Shown here piece after piece: positions 30,446 to 38,483 of a stretch of 64,000 nt of DNA; positions within the stretch are counted from its first letter, which is position 1, and every line of letters starts with the position of its first letter. The notes beneath the pieces are model-generated. The model had not been told where the DNA came from. It saw nothing but the letters and a program-made list of their open reading frames with translations, and searched no databases. The position numbers and the translations under genes were made by a program. Source of the DNA: Cognatishimia activa (GTDB lineage Bacteria; Pseudomonadota; Alphaproteobacteria; Rhodobacterales; Rhodobacteraceae); contig NZ_CYTO01000009.1 in assembly GCF_001458335.1 (NCBI RefSeq), forward strand, positions 174,066-238,065. Reading direction: 5' to 3'.

Positions 30446-30850
30446 ATGATCGGCCGTTTGAACCACGTGGCGATTGCAGTTCCAGATCTGGACGCCGCCG
30501 CAGACCAATATCGCAACGCTTTGGGTGCCAAAGTTGGTGCACCACAAGATGAGCCGGACCATGGTGTAACTGTGATCTTCATCGAGCTGCCAAATACAAA
30601 GATCGAGCTCTTGTATCCGCTTGGCGAAAATAGCCCTATCCAAGGTTTCTTGGATAAAAACCCATCCGGCGGCATTCACCATATCTGCTACGAAGTCGAC
30701 GATATCCTTGCAGCACGCGACCAACTGCAAGCCACCGGTGCGCGGGTGCTGGGCAGCGGCGAGCCTAAGGTTGGTGCCCATGGCAAACCCGTGCTTTTCT
30801 TGCACCCAAAAGACTTCAACGGCTGCCTTGTTGAGCTAGAGCAGGTCTAA
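30446..30850 (+). CDS. mce: Methylmalonyl-CoA epimerase
   Basis: The 134-residue vicinal-oxygen-chelate protein interconverts (2R)- and (2S)-methylmalonyl-CoA in propionyl-CoA assimilation. Metal ligands lie in LNHVAIAVPD, GIHHICYEV and the terminal CLVELEQ. AAGGAGA eight bases upstream fixes the start at 30446 rather than the in-frame upstream codon. meaB, which supports methylmalonyl-CoA mutase, lies 15 kb away. Confidence 0.93.
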   Translation: MIGRLNHVAIAVPDLDAAADQYRNALGAKVGAPQDEPDHGVTVIFIELPNTKIELLYPLGENSPIQGFLDKNPSGGIHHICYEVDDILAARDQLQATGARVLGSGEPKVGAHGKPVLFLHPKDFNGCLVELEQV

Positions 30851-30952
30851 GGGTCGCAGCATTGATGCTGCCCTTGTCGGGGCGATGCTTGCGGCTTAGG
30901 TATACGGGCAGCCATCAGGTTGCCCAAAGCCACCCTTGAATAAGGAAGCCAA

Positions 30953-31240
30953 ATGTCCATTACATCCGCGCTCGTCATGTATGCCGTTGTCTGGTTCATG
31001 ACCTTTCTCATGGTCATACCGGTACGTCTGCAAACGCAAGGGGATGTGGGCAAGGTCGTTCCGGGAACGCAGGCAGGCGCGCCGGAACATCACCATCTTA
31101 AGAAGAAAGCTTGGATCACCACAGCAATTGCTGCGGTTGTATGGGCGATCCTCTTTTGGATCATCACGCAGGGCATCATCGAAGTCCGTGATTTTGACTG
31201 GATGAATCGCCTGCCGCCCGTGAGCGAGTCGGACTATTAA
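30953..31240 (+). CDS. DUF1467 small membrane protein
   Basis: The 95-residue protein has two hydrophobic helices (about residues 5-25 and 52-75) and matches DUF1467, which in alphaproteobacteria commonly sits beside mce. The loop carries the family PVRLQTQGDVG string and a His-rich turn (EHHHLKKK). Function is unknown; the conserved linkage to the epimerase suggests an association with the same pathway or only shared expression. Confidence 0.85.
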   Translation: MSITSALVMYAVVWFMTFLMVIPVRLQTQGDVGKVVPGTQAGAPEHHHLKKKAWITTAIAAVVWAILFWIITQGIIEVRDFDWMNRLPPVSESDY

Positions 31241-31255
31241 GCTAAGCTTCGTCCC

Positions 31256-31981
31256 TCAGGCTGCGCGTTTTGAACTGGGTAACTCACCTTCCAGCAAATG
31301 GAAAATATGCGTGTAAGTGGCCGCGCCCATGATCGGGACCAATAGGTTCACGATTGGAATGGAGAGCGGCATAGCCATCAAAATACCTGCCGCCCAAATG
31401 GTCGGGAAATGCTCTCGACGCAAGTCCTTGGCCCCGCTGCGCCCTACGCGTCGCATGGCAACGAGTGTGAAATACTCTCGCCCCAGAAGGAAACCGTTCA
31501 AAGCCCAGAACACAAATGGCGCAAATGGCGGTAGTACAACATAGATCAGCAACGCCAATAGGTTGGCGATGATCATGATCCCTAGAAAGCTCACGGTGTC
31601 TTTGAAGCCTTCTGCGAAACTGACCTTGTCGGCCTTTGGTAAATGACCATAGTGCTTGTCTTCGACTGCGTCTGCCACTTGGTCTAGAAAGAGCGACGTG
31701 ATCGCCGAAGCGACGGGCACCATCAAAAACACAGAGGCAAGCAGGATCATCAGGAATGACCCAATGCCAATCCCAGCACCGATCCAGCCGCTTTCACCGA
31801 ACCAGCGTTCCAGAAGATCGGGAAGGCCAACCCAGTTTAGGCCCGCGACCATCAAGAAATAGGCACCGACCAACAGCGCCAGCGTCAGACCAATCCCGCG
31901 CCAAAACACTTTGCGAAAGCGCGGGTCAGTCATCTGGCCTAAAGCTGTTAAAAAGGCTGAAAAGATTACTCCGACTGCCAT
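31256..31981 (-). CDS. EI24/CysZ-like membrane protein
   Basis: The 241-residue integral membrane protein matches the EI24 domain family, which includes the sulfate transporter CysZ. Family strings include GFLLGREYFTLVAMRR and IPIVNLLVPIMGAATYTH. Four to six hydrophobic segments are visible. Whether it moves sulfate is unproven, as no cys genes adjoin it. Its start overlaps the end of the upstream nitroreductase gene by 16 bases, so the two are probably co-transcribed. Confidence 0.85.
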   Translation of the reverse strand: MAVGVIFSAFLTALGQMTDPRFRKVFWRGIGLTLALLVGAYFLMVAGLNWVGLPDLLERWFGESGWIGAGIGIGSFLMILLASVFLMVPVASAITSLFLDQVADAVEDKHYGHLPKADKVSFAEGFKDTVSFLGIMIIANLLALLIYVVLPPFAPFVFWALNGFLLGREYFTLVAMRRVGRSGAKDLRREHFPTIWAAGILMAMPLSIPIVNLLVPIMGAATYTHIFHLLEGELPSSKRAA

Positions 31982-32544
31982 GTGACCTTTTCCTCTGGAT
32001 TGGGGCGAGGGCGTTCTGGTGGCGCGAAGCCTTCGGTGCCGATGTGGATGATACCGGCCACTTTTTCATGGGCCCCAAGACCAAAACCTTCTTCAACAAA
32101 TGCGCGGTCATGGCTAGCCCAACCGCTTAGCCAGTTGGCGCCCCATCCAGAGGCGAGGGCGGCGTTCAAGAGCGCCAAGCAGACGGCACCGGCGGAATAG
32201 GTCTGTTCAATTTCGGGGATCTTGTCGCTTTCAACTTTGCTTTCAACGACAACAACCGCCAAGTTGCCCTTCACAAACTGATCTTTGCCTTTGAAGGTTT
32301 GATTGCTGTCTAAGCCAAGCGCTTCGGCCCGTTTCACCGCAAGATCGGCCAACCGTGGCATTGCGCCTTTTTCCAGGACGATGAAACGCCATGGCTCCAG
32401 CTTGCCGTGGTCCGGCGTACGCATGGCTGCTTCCAAAATGAGGGCAAGCTCTGCACGGCTTGGCACCGGCTCTTGCAATGTCTTGGCGGGGCGGGACCGG
32501 CGGGTCAGCAGAAATTCTAGGGCAGCGTCATTGCGCTCGGGCAT
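31966..32544 (-). CDS. Nitroreductase-family flavoprotein
   Basis: The 192-residue protein fits the NfsA/RdxA-like FMN oxidoreductase family and is close to the YdjA type. The N-terminal LLTRRSRPAKTLQEPVP holds the FMN-phosphate contacts, with PDHGKLEPWRFIVLE and the later GWGANWLSG and AGIIHIGTE strings. Substrates are unknown. It is the first gene of the pair with the EI24 protein. Confidence 0.88.
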   Translation of the reverse strand: MPERNDAALEFLLTRRSRPAKTLQEPVPSRAELALILEAAMRTPDHGKLEPWRFIVLEKGAMPRLADLAVKRAEALGLDSNQTFKGKDQFVKGNLAVVVVESKVESDKIPEIEQTYSAGAVCLALLNAALASGWGANWLSGWASHDRAFVEEGFGLGAHEKVAGIIHIGTEGFAPPERPRPNPEEKVTWQSE

Positions 32545-32675
32545 GGGGATCTCCAGTCAGTCGCCCCAGATGTCTGCTTCGCTGAAGTAGATTTCAACGG
32601 GCAATACCAAAAATTCCGAGCTATTGGGGCCGTTTGGCAGGAATTCTCAATTCGTTTCGCGAGAATTCCTTAACC

Positions 32676-32915
32676 TCACGTCTCTTCCCGTGCAATGCGA
32701 TAGACCCCTTCGGGCAAATCAAGCGCTGCAGCCAGATCTTCCGCCTGCGCAATAGACAGCGTGATCTTCTGCACGGTTTCCGTGCGCGGATCCAACTGCT
32801 CTAGCGTGATGCAATCTTCAAAAAGGTTGATGGTAATGTCTTCTTGCAGATGGGATTTCCCTTCATCCACAAGGGTGACAACGGTGGAGTCAAATTCGTG
32901 CTCTATGCTGAACAT
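32676..32915 (-). CDS. Small conserved-looking acidic protein, function unknown
   Basis: The 79-residue frame has no signal peptide or cysteine and looks like a small soluble beta-rich protein (FDSTVVTLVDEG, EDITINLFEDCITLEQLD, followed by a helix). The composition is acidic. Coding bias resembles its neighbours, and no other gene covers the stretch, so it is accepted as real. No family is recognised. Confidence 0.6.
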   Translation of the reverse strand: MFSIEHEFDSTVVTLVDEGKSHLQEDITINLFEDCITLEQLDPRTETVQKITLSIAQAEDLAAALDLPEGVYRIAREET

Positions 32916-33060
32916 GATCTCAGCCTAACGCGGTTTTACAAAAGCGCAAGCGATTGAAACGCAGTAAGTCGCGCAAGATCACGCGAAATTGCGCGGATGA
33001 CCTGACAGGCTGGTTTTGTTGCGCACAAATCCTAACTAAGCTGAAGAGAAAGGAGACAGG

Positions 33061-33795
33061 ATGCCTCGCTTTCGACATGTGATCCGTACGGCTTTGCTTT
33101 GCTTCGGTTTTGCCCTTGCAGGCTGTGCTGTCGCGCCCACGTCTGAACCGATAGAGCCGATTGAAGCGTCCAAGATTGAGGCCTTTGAGGAGGTTGTGAC
33201 GCGGCTCGGTCCGATAGTCACGGATACCTGTGAAACCTTTGATTTCGTGCGCAGTTGTCGGTTTAAGCTGTTCGTCGTTGAGACTGAGGATGATGTTTCA
33301 AACGCGTTTCAAACCCTAGATGGTTTTGGCCGGCCAGTGGTTTTGGTCACCCGACCCTTGCTCGACGAGCTGCGCAATGAAGACGAGATCGCGCTCGTGC
33401 TGTCTCATGAGGCCGCGCACCATATTCTCAACCATCTGGGTCGACAAAAATCTGACGCGGCTCAAGGGGCAACCATCCTCGCGAATGCTGCAGAACGAAA
33501 GGGCGGGACACGCCAGGATGTCCGCGACGCGCGGCGGGTTGGGGCGGTCGTAGGTCGGCGTCTCTTTGCGCAAGAATATGAGTTGGAAGCGGACGCGCTG
33601 GGCGCGGTGATGGCGCGCGAAGCCGGGTTTGATGCCATAAATGGCGCACGCTTTTTCTTGCGCATCCCTGATCCCGGCAAGCATGCGCTGAATTCTCATC
33701 CTCCAAACGCACTGCGTCGTGCAACCGTGCGCGATGCCGTGCTCAATAATCGCATGCCTGAAGGCGCTCTGGAGATTTTGCTGCCAGCGACGTAA
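33061..33795 (+). CDS. M48-family metalloprotease lipoprotein (copy 1)
   Basis: The 244-residue protein has a lipoprotein signal with lipobox LAGC near residue 21. The zinc-protease motif is HEAAHH (residues 119-124), with the third ligand in LEADALGA near residue 179, as in M48 peptidases. It is soluble apart from the anchor, as in BepA/LoiP-type periplasmic envelope proteases. AAGGAGACAGG precedes the ATG. A paralogue follows 42 bases later, which shares the final PDPG...HPPNA.RR/IATVR block. Confidence 0.9.
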   Translation: MPRFRHVIRTALLCFGFALAGCAVAPTSEPIEPIEASKIEAFEEVVTRLGPIVTDTCETFDFVRSCRFKLFVVETEDDVSNAFQTLDGFGRPVVLVTRPLLDELRNEDEIALVLSHEAAHHILNHLGRQKSDAAQGATILANAAERKGGTRQDVRDARRVGAVVGRRLFAQEYELEADALGAVMAREAGFDAINGARFFLRIPDPGKHALNSHPPNALRRATVRDAVLNNRMPEGALEILLPAT

Positions 33796-33836
33796 ACTCC
33801 TAAGAAACAATTGGGCAAAAACAAACGAGCGAAGAG

Positions 33837-34568
33837 ATGCGGGCTTTTAAGACAATGAAATCCGTTGCGGCGATCTGTAGTGCGGTCGTGATCAGTGGCT
33901 GTGTTGAAACGACCGGCTCTGCGGTGAGTACGGCCCCCAGCGGCCCGACCACACGTTCACCTGCTGTGGCGTCAAATGATCCGGCGGTTCAGCGTTACAA
34001 CCGCGTCCTCGCGCGGATGGAAGCCGTGTCTGAGCGCACATGCCAGCAACGGGTGCGTTCCGGTGTGAATTGCGATTTCAAAGTGGTTTTGGACACTGAT
34101 CCCGATAAACCAGCCAATGCCTATCAGTCATTGGAACGAGACGGGCAGCCTGTGATTACGTTCACGGTTGCTTTGCTCAAAGAGATGCAGAACGACCACG
34201 AAGCGGCCTTTGTCTTTGGCCATGAAGCGGCGCACCATATTGCGGGCCACATTCCGCAGATGCAGCAAACCGCGACCTTGGGTGCCGTTCTCGGTGGCGG
34301 CATAGCTGTCCTTTTGGGGGGCGGGCAATCGGCCGTTGATATCGGCACAAACCTCGGCGGCACCGTGGGTGCGCGGGCTTATTCAAAGGATCACGAACTC
34401 GAAGCAGACGCTTTGGGGGCACGCATCACCCACGATGCTGGCTATGATCCAGTTATGGGCGCGGCCTTTTTTGAGCGTATCCCTGATCCGGGCAATGTGT
34501 TCCTTGGCACCCACCCACCAAACGCCGAACGCATTGCAACCGTGCGCTGGGCGGCTGCTAATTTCTAA
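33837..34568 (+). CDS. M48-family metalloprotease lipoprotein (copy 2)
   Basis: The 243-residue paralogue of the preceding gene has a lipobox (VISGC near residue 22), HEAAHH near residue 125 and LEADALGARI near residue 187. Between them it has a glycine-rich segment (GAVLGGGIAVLLGGG) not found in copy 1, which could insert into or lie against the membrane. The two copies align through the C-terminal IPDPGN...THPPNAERIATVR, so they arose by tandem duplication and then diverged. Confidence 0.9.
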   Translation: MRAFKTMKSVAAICSAVVISGCVETTGSAVSTAPSGPTTRSPAVASNDPAVQRYNRVLARMEAVSERTCQQRVRSGVNCDFKVVLDTDPDKPANAYQSLERDGQPVITFTVALLKEMQNDHEAAFVFGHEAAHHIAGHIPQMQQTATLGAVLGGGIAVLLGGGQSAVDIGTNLGGTVGARAYSKDHELEADALGARITHDAGYDPVMGAAFFERIPDPGNVFLGTHPPNAERIATVRWAAANF

Positions 34569-34915
34569 TGCGCCAAATCCTGAATGTGGTGTCTGACCGG
34601 GGCAGCAAATATGCGGTGACTGGGTTTGAGGTGACCAACCGCGCCGAAGTCGACACCGCCCTTAAGCAGCTGAAACGCGATAAGAAATTCGCCAAAGCAA
34701 CCCACAACACTTGGGCCGTGATCCTGGGGGATGGCACGCCTATGAAAGGCGATGACGGAGAAAGCGGTGCGGGCATGGTCATTGTGCGCATGCTAGAGCG
34801 CGCGGAATTGCGGGAGCATTTGATCGTTGTCACCCGCTGGTACGGCGGCACCAAACTTGGCGGAGACCGCTTTCGGCGTGTGCAGGATTGCGTAAACGCT
34901 TATCTGGATGGTTGA
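34568..34915 (+). CDS. Short YigZ/IMPACT-family protein
   Basis: The 115-residue protein contains the core of the UPF0029/IMPACT N-terminal domain: KATHNTWAV, DDGESGAG and VVTRWYGGTKLGGDRFRRV. Full YigZ proteins are around 200 residues and carry a second domain, absent here. The ATG overlaps the stop of the second M48 gene (TAATG), so translation is probably coupled. Function is unknown; eukaryotic IMPACT binds Gcn1, but that does not transfer to bacteria. Confidence 0.82.
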   Translation: MRQILNVVSDRGSKYAVTGFEVTNRAEVDTALKQLKRDKKFAKATHNTWAVILGDGTPMKGDDGESGAGMVIVRMLERAELREHLIVVTRWYGGTKLGGDRFRRVQDCVNAYLDG

Positions 34916-35002
34916 CACCAGAGTTGATTTGCAGCCCGCCCCCGTTGTTCGGTAGCATCCCTTAGCAACGCGCGATTTTATTTTGAGATATCAGAGGTTC
35001 CT

Positions 35003-35380
35003 ATGTACCGTGCTTTTGTTTTGACCACCGGACTTCTTGCTCTTGCTGCCTGCGATACACCACGGGAGCAGTGTGAGGCGAATATTGATGGCAACATCAA
35101 AGCCCTCAAACAAGCGATTGCTGACAGCGAGGCCAATCTCGCGCGCGGCTATGGGTTGCAGACAGAGATTGAGCCAAATTTCTATTACGGACTTTGTGTC
35201 GGGGGCGACCGGATCGAGACCTGTTTGAAACAAGACCTCAAGCGCAAGTCCAAGCCCGTGGCAATCGATTTGGATGAAGAACGTCGCAAACTTGCCTCGG
35301 CCAAAGCGCGGCTTGCACAAGAAGAGCGGGCACGCAGCGCTGCCTTGGCACAATGTGCTGCGCAATACCCAGAAACGTAG
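35003..35380 (+). CDS. Putative lipoprotein of unknown function
   Basis: The 125-residue protein has a lipoprotein signal ending LALAAC near residue 17. The mature part has long helical stretches rich in Lys, Glu and Ala (KALKQAIADSEANL and ERRKLASAKARLAQEERAR), probably coiled coil, with three further cysteines before the C-terminal helix. No family is recognised. A perfect hairpin (35381-35398) follows the stop codon directly. Confidence 0.7.
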   Translation: MYRAFVLTTGLLALAACDTPREQCEANIDGNIKALKQAIADSEANLARGYGLQTEIEPNFYYGLCVGGDRIETCLKQDLKRKSKPVAIDLDEERRKLASAKARLAQEERARSAALAQCAAQYPET

Positions 35381-35398
35381 GCCGGGCTTCAGCCCGGC
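35381..35398. terminator. Perfect hairpin after the lipoprotein gene
   Basis: GCCGGGCT and AGCCCGGC pair perfectly around a two-base TC turn, starting at the base after the stop codon. There is no T-run, so it is at best a weak terminator or a 3'-end protecting hairpin. Confidence 0.55.
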
Positions 35399-35509
35399 AT
35401 CCATCCGACAAAACTGACAGACAAAGCTCGATAAACCACGCTCTGTCTTGCGAGACTCCTTGGGAGGGCTTACCTCTTTAGGCAAGGGTTCCTTCAGAAG
35501 GTTAAAAAG

Positions 35510-37411
35510 ATGCGGATCATCAAAATTCTTCTCTCTGTCATTGTGGTGCTGGTGCTGACTGTGGTCGGTCTGGTCTTTGTGTTGCCGGGCGAGAAAATAG
35601 CCAATTTGGCAGCGGATCAGGTGAAAGCGCGCACTGGCAGGGATTTGGCCTTCACTGGTGATGTGAACTTTAGCGTGTTCCCGACGCTCGGCGTCTCTAC
35701 CGGTGCTGTTTCATTGAGCAATGCGGATTGGTCCGATAAAGGGCCGATGTTTGAAGCCGATGGGGCTAAGATTGGTGTTGATTTGATGGCTTTGATCGGT
35801 GGCGCGGTCCAGATCAAGAATATCGAACTAGACGGCGCGAAGGTCCTGCTTGAGCAAGACGGTGAAGGTCATGCGAATTGGGATCTGTTGCCGTCGGGCG
35901 AAAGCGCAGACGTGGCGACATCTGACAGCGCGGCTACAGAAGAAGGCGCGGGTTTCACGCTTGATAAACTTACGATTTCCGATGCGTCCGTGCGTTACCT
36001 TGATGGTGCCGGCCAAGAAATTACGTTGAATGACGTAAATGCTTCCTTAGATTGGGGCGGCAGCGACGCGGTGATTTCGTTGACGGCCCGCCCGGCGAGC
36101 GAGGCGGTATCTGTTGAAGCCACAATTGGAAATTTAGACACGCTTCTGGGCGGTGATATCACAACCCTGCTGGCCGAGGTCAGTGCTGCTGGCAATACTG
36201 TCAAATTTGACGGTCGCGCATCAATTATTCCAGAAATTCAAGGGGTTGCAAGTGCCAGTGTGCCAAATCCAGACGCCTTCATGGCGGCGCTTGGCCTCGC
36301 AGGAGCGGGCGCCCCGGCGACGGATTTTAGTGGCGATGTCACCTTCACCAAAGACCAAATCTTTAGCCTGCGGGGGGGTAAAATCAAACTCTCAGGCAAC
36401 AGCTTTTCCGCCGACGCCGATGTGGATTTGAAAGGCAAACCTGTCGTAACCGCGAAGATCAACGCCGGGGATTTCGAGCTGACACAATTCACTGGAACGG
36501 GCGGCGAAGGCGCGTCATCTGAAAGCGCTGAAGGCTGGTCGAAAGACCCCATCGATGCCAGTGCGCTTGGATTGTTTGATGGTCAGATCACGATCAGCGC
36601 GAGTTCGATTGCAACCGGCACTTTGAACTTTGGCGCGTCGCAACTGATTGTCGACGTGGATCGCTCTCGTGCGGTTGCGACCTTGAAAGAGCTGAACGGC
36701 TATGACGGAAAAATCTCGGGTCAGTTTGTGGCCAATAACCGAAATGGTTTGTCTGTCGGTGGTAAGATCAACGTGGCCGGGATGCAGCTGCAAGGTCTGC
36801 TGACAGATTTTGCCGATATCTCGCGCTTTACCGGCGCAGCGGATGCGGCCCTTGGGTTTCTCGCTTCCGGAAATTCATTGCACGCGATCATGAACTCGCT
36901 TGACGGGGACGGTAATGTCCAAGTCGGGCAGGGGACCATTTCCGGTATCGATCTGGATCAGCTGTTCCGGGGCACCCCAAGTGGCGGCACCACCGTCTTT
37001 GACAACATGACCGGTAGCTGGACCATCGCCAGCGGCATCTTGACGAATAACGATCTGCTGATGGACCTGCCAAACGTCCAAGCGAAAGGGGCTGGCACGA
37101 TTGGCCTAGGGCCGCAAAACATCGACTACACGTTCACACCGCAAGTGAAGAACGACACCGATACAGGCATTGCGATCCCTGTGCGGGTGAAAGGGCCATG
37201 GGCAGATCCTCGCATCTGGCCAGATTTGGAAGCTGTGGTGAATCAGAACTTCAAAGAAGAGACCAAACAGCTTGAAGAAAAGGCAAAGCAGGCGGTGGCT
37301 GATAAGCTGGGCGTGCAGGCGGAAGAAGGCCAATCGCTTGAAGACGCTGCCAAGGAAAAGCTTGAGAAAGAAGTTGGCAATCAGCTTCTGAAACTGCTGG
37401 GTCAAAACTAG
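35510..37411 (+). CDS. AsmA-family envelope protein
   Basis: The 633-residue protein has a single N-terminal membrane segment (about residues 5-27) followed by a large periplasmic part. The N-terminal AsmA domain (GRDLAFTGDVNFSVFPTLGVSTG) and the C-terminal AsmA_2 region (GTISGIDLDQLFRG, then MTGSWTIASGILTNNDLLMD) are typical. The end is an acidic/basic helix. Recent work on AsmA-like proteins points to phospholipid transport between membranes; here it is inferred from family only. Confidence 0.9.
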   Translation: MRIIKILLSVIVVLVLTVVGLVFVLPGEKIANLAADQVKARTGRDLAFTGDVNFSVFPTLGVSTGAVSLSNADWSDKGPMFEADGAKIGVDLMALIGGAVQIKNIELDGAKVLLEQDGEGHANWDLLPSGESADVATSDSAATEEGAGFTLDKLTISDASVRYLDGAGQEITLNDVNASLDWGGSDAVISLTARPASEAVSVEATIGNLDTLLGGDITTLLAEVSAAGNTVKFDGRASIIPEIQGVASASVPNPDAFMAALGLAGAGAPATDFSGDVTFTKDQIFSLRGGKIKLSGNSFSADADVDLKGKPVVTAKINAGDFELTQFTGTGGEGASSESAEGWSKDPIDASALGLFDGQITISASSIATGTLNFGASQLIVDVDRSRAVATLKELNGYDGKISGQFVANNRNGLSVGGKINVAGMQLQGLLTDFADISRFTGAADAALGFLASGNSLHAIMNSLDGDGNVQVGQGTISGIDLDQLFRGTPSGGTTVFDNMTGSWTIASGILTNNDLLMDLPNVQAKGAGTIGLGPQNIDYTFTPQVKNDTDTGIAIPVRVKGPWADPRIWPDLEAVVNQNFKEETKQLEEKAKQAVADKLGVQAEEGQSLEDAAKEKLEKEVGNQLLKLLGQN

Positions 37412-37433
37412 GCTAAAAAACAACCAGTTGACT

Positions 37434-37464
37434 TGCGAGGATTTGGGTGGCACCAATCCTCGCA
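37434..37464. promoter_or_regulatory. Perfect 10-bp hairpin between asmA-like gene and tyrosine-branch gene
   Basis: TGCGAGGATT (37434-37443) pairs perfectly with AATCCTCGCA (37455-37464) around an 11-base loop. No T-run follows. It may end the asmA-like transcript or be the first stem of a leader preceding the small ORF at 37464. Confidence 0.5.
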
Positions 37465-37514
37465 TGACACGGATGACCAACATCTTTGTAACCTATTATC
37501 CCCTGCCTAAATAA
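37464..37514 (+). CDS. Candidate leader peptide with Phe and Tyr-Tyr codons
   Basis: A 16-codon ORF reads MTRMTNIFVTYYPLPK and stops with TAA. It lies 100 bases before a prephenate dehydrogenase-like gene. Right after the Tyr-Tyr codons (37494-37499), CCCC-T-GCC (37500-37507) can pair with GGCGGGG (37516-37522), and CGGCGG (37515-37520) can pair alternatively with CCGCCG (37535-37540). This resembles ribosome-mediated attenuation. No Shine-Dalgarno is visible before the ATG and no T-run follows, so it is a candidate only. Confidence 0.3.
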   Translation: MTRMTNIFVTYYPLPK

Positions 37515-37613
37515 CGGCGGGGCATTTGACGTGACCGCCGCTGGCCGGTGGATCACGTAACTTCCCAACATCACACGCATCGGCTCGCGGCTCTGACCCG
37601 AAGGGCTGAAGAC

Positions 37614-38471
37614 ATGCGTAATGCAACAGAAACTGCCGCACGGCCAACCGTTGGTTTGTTTGGCTTTGGGGGCTTTGGTCAGCTGATTGCTGATCATCTC
37701 GCGCCCCATGTGGATTTGAGGATCCATGACCCCTACACCTCTGTTTTCGGAGGCGTAAGTTTGATCGAGGCGGCAGAAGCTGACGTTGTGATCCTCTCCG
37801 TCCCCGTCAGCGAGGTGCGCGGGATCTGCGAAGATATCGGAGACTTCCTGAAACCCGGCGCGATGGTCGTCGATGTTGGTTCGGTGAAGATCAGTCCGAT
37901 TGCCGATATGGTTGAGTGCCTGCCTGACCATGTTCAAATCGTCGGCACGCATCCACTGTTTGGTCCGCAAAGCGCCAAAGCGGGTATCGCTGGCCATAAC
38001 ATCGCGCTTTGCCCTGTACGCGGCAGCGATTGGCGGATGGTGCGTTCTTTCCTGTCACGGGTTCTGAAATTGAGGGTGATCACCTGCACCCCTGAAGAGC
38101 ACGACAAAGAGGCTGCCATGGTGCAGGGGCTGACTCATTTGATAGCGAAAGTGATAACCGAAATGGGCCCATTACCAACGCGCATGACCACGGCGAGTTT
38201 TGAATTGCTGTCTCAGGCAATTGAAATGGTGAAAGACGATCCGCCCACGGTGCTTCAAGCAATCGAGGCCTCAAATCCATTCGCAGCTCAGGTGCGCGCG
38301 CAGTTTTTTGAGCGGGCAGAGCGTCTGAAAGAAACCTTTGAGAGCGCGGACTTTGCTGCTCAAAACTGTCATGAGCAGCGTAATGACCCGTTCATTGGGG
38401 TAGATTTGCACGCCAAAACCGGTTCAATGCAGCCCATAATTCAATCGTCATTTAAAACAGCTCTGACTTAG
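37614..38471 (+). CDS. Prephenate dehydrogenase-like protein (tyrosine branch)
   Basis: The 285-residue protein opens with an NAD(P)-binding loop (GLFGFGGFGQLIADHL) and has VVILSVPVSEVRGI, VDVGSVK and GTHPLFGPQSA, the pattern of TyrA/TyrC-type prephenate or arogenate dehydrogenases. The catalytic His lies in GTHPLFGP. It converts prephenate or arogenate to a tyrosine precursor; substrate and cofactor are not resolved. The ATG at 37614 has AAGGG nine bases upstream and is preferred over GTG at 37548. A second tyrA-type gene may exist elsewhere. Confidence 0.85.
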   Translation: MRNATETAARPTVGLFGFGGFGQLIADHLAPHVDLRIHDPYTSVFGGVSLIEAAEADVVILSVPVSEVRGICEDIGDFLKPGAMVVDVGSVKISPIADMVECLPDHVQIVGTHPLFGPQSAKAGIAGHNIALCPVRGSDWRMVRSFLSRVLKLRVITCTPEEHDKEAAMVQGLTHLIAKVITEMGPLPTRMTTASFELLSQAIEMVKDDPPTVLQAIEASNPFAAQVRAQFFERAERLKETFESADFAAQNCHEQRNDPFIGVDLHAKTGSMQPIIQSSFKTALT

Positions 38472-38483
38472 ACAGGACAGCTC

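Noticed and set aside
37413-37997. Minus-strand ORF opposite the prephenate dehydrogenase-like gene
   Set aside because: Antisense to a well-supported enzyme gene, with no signature of its own.
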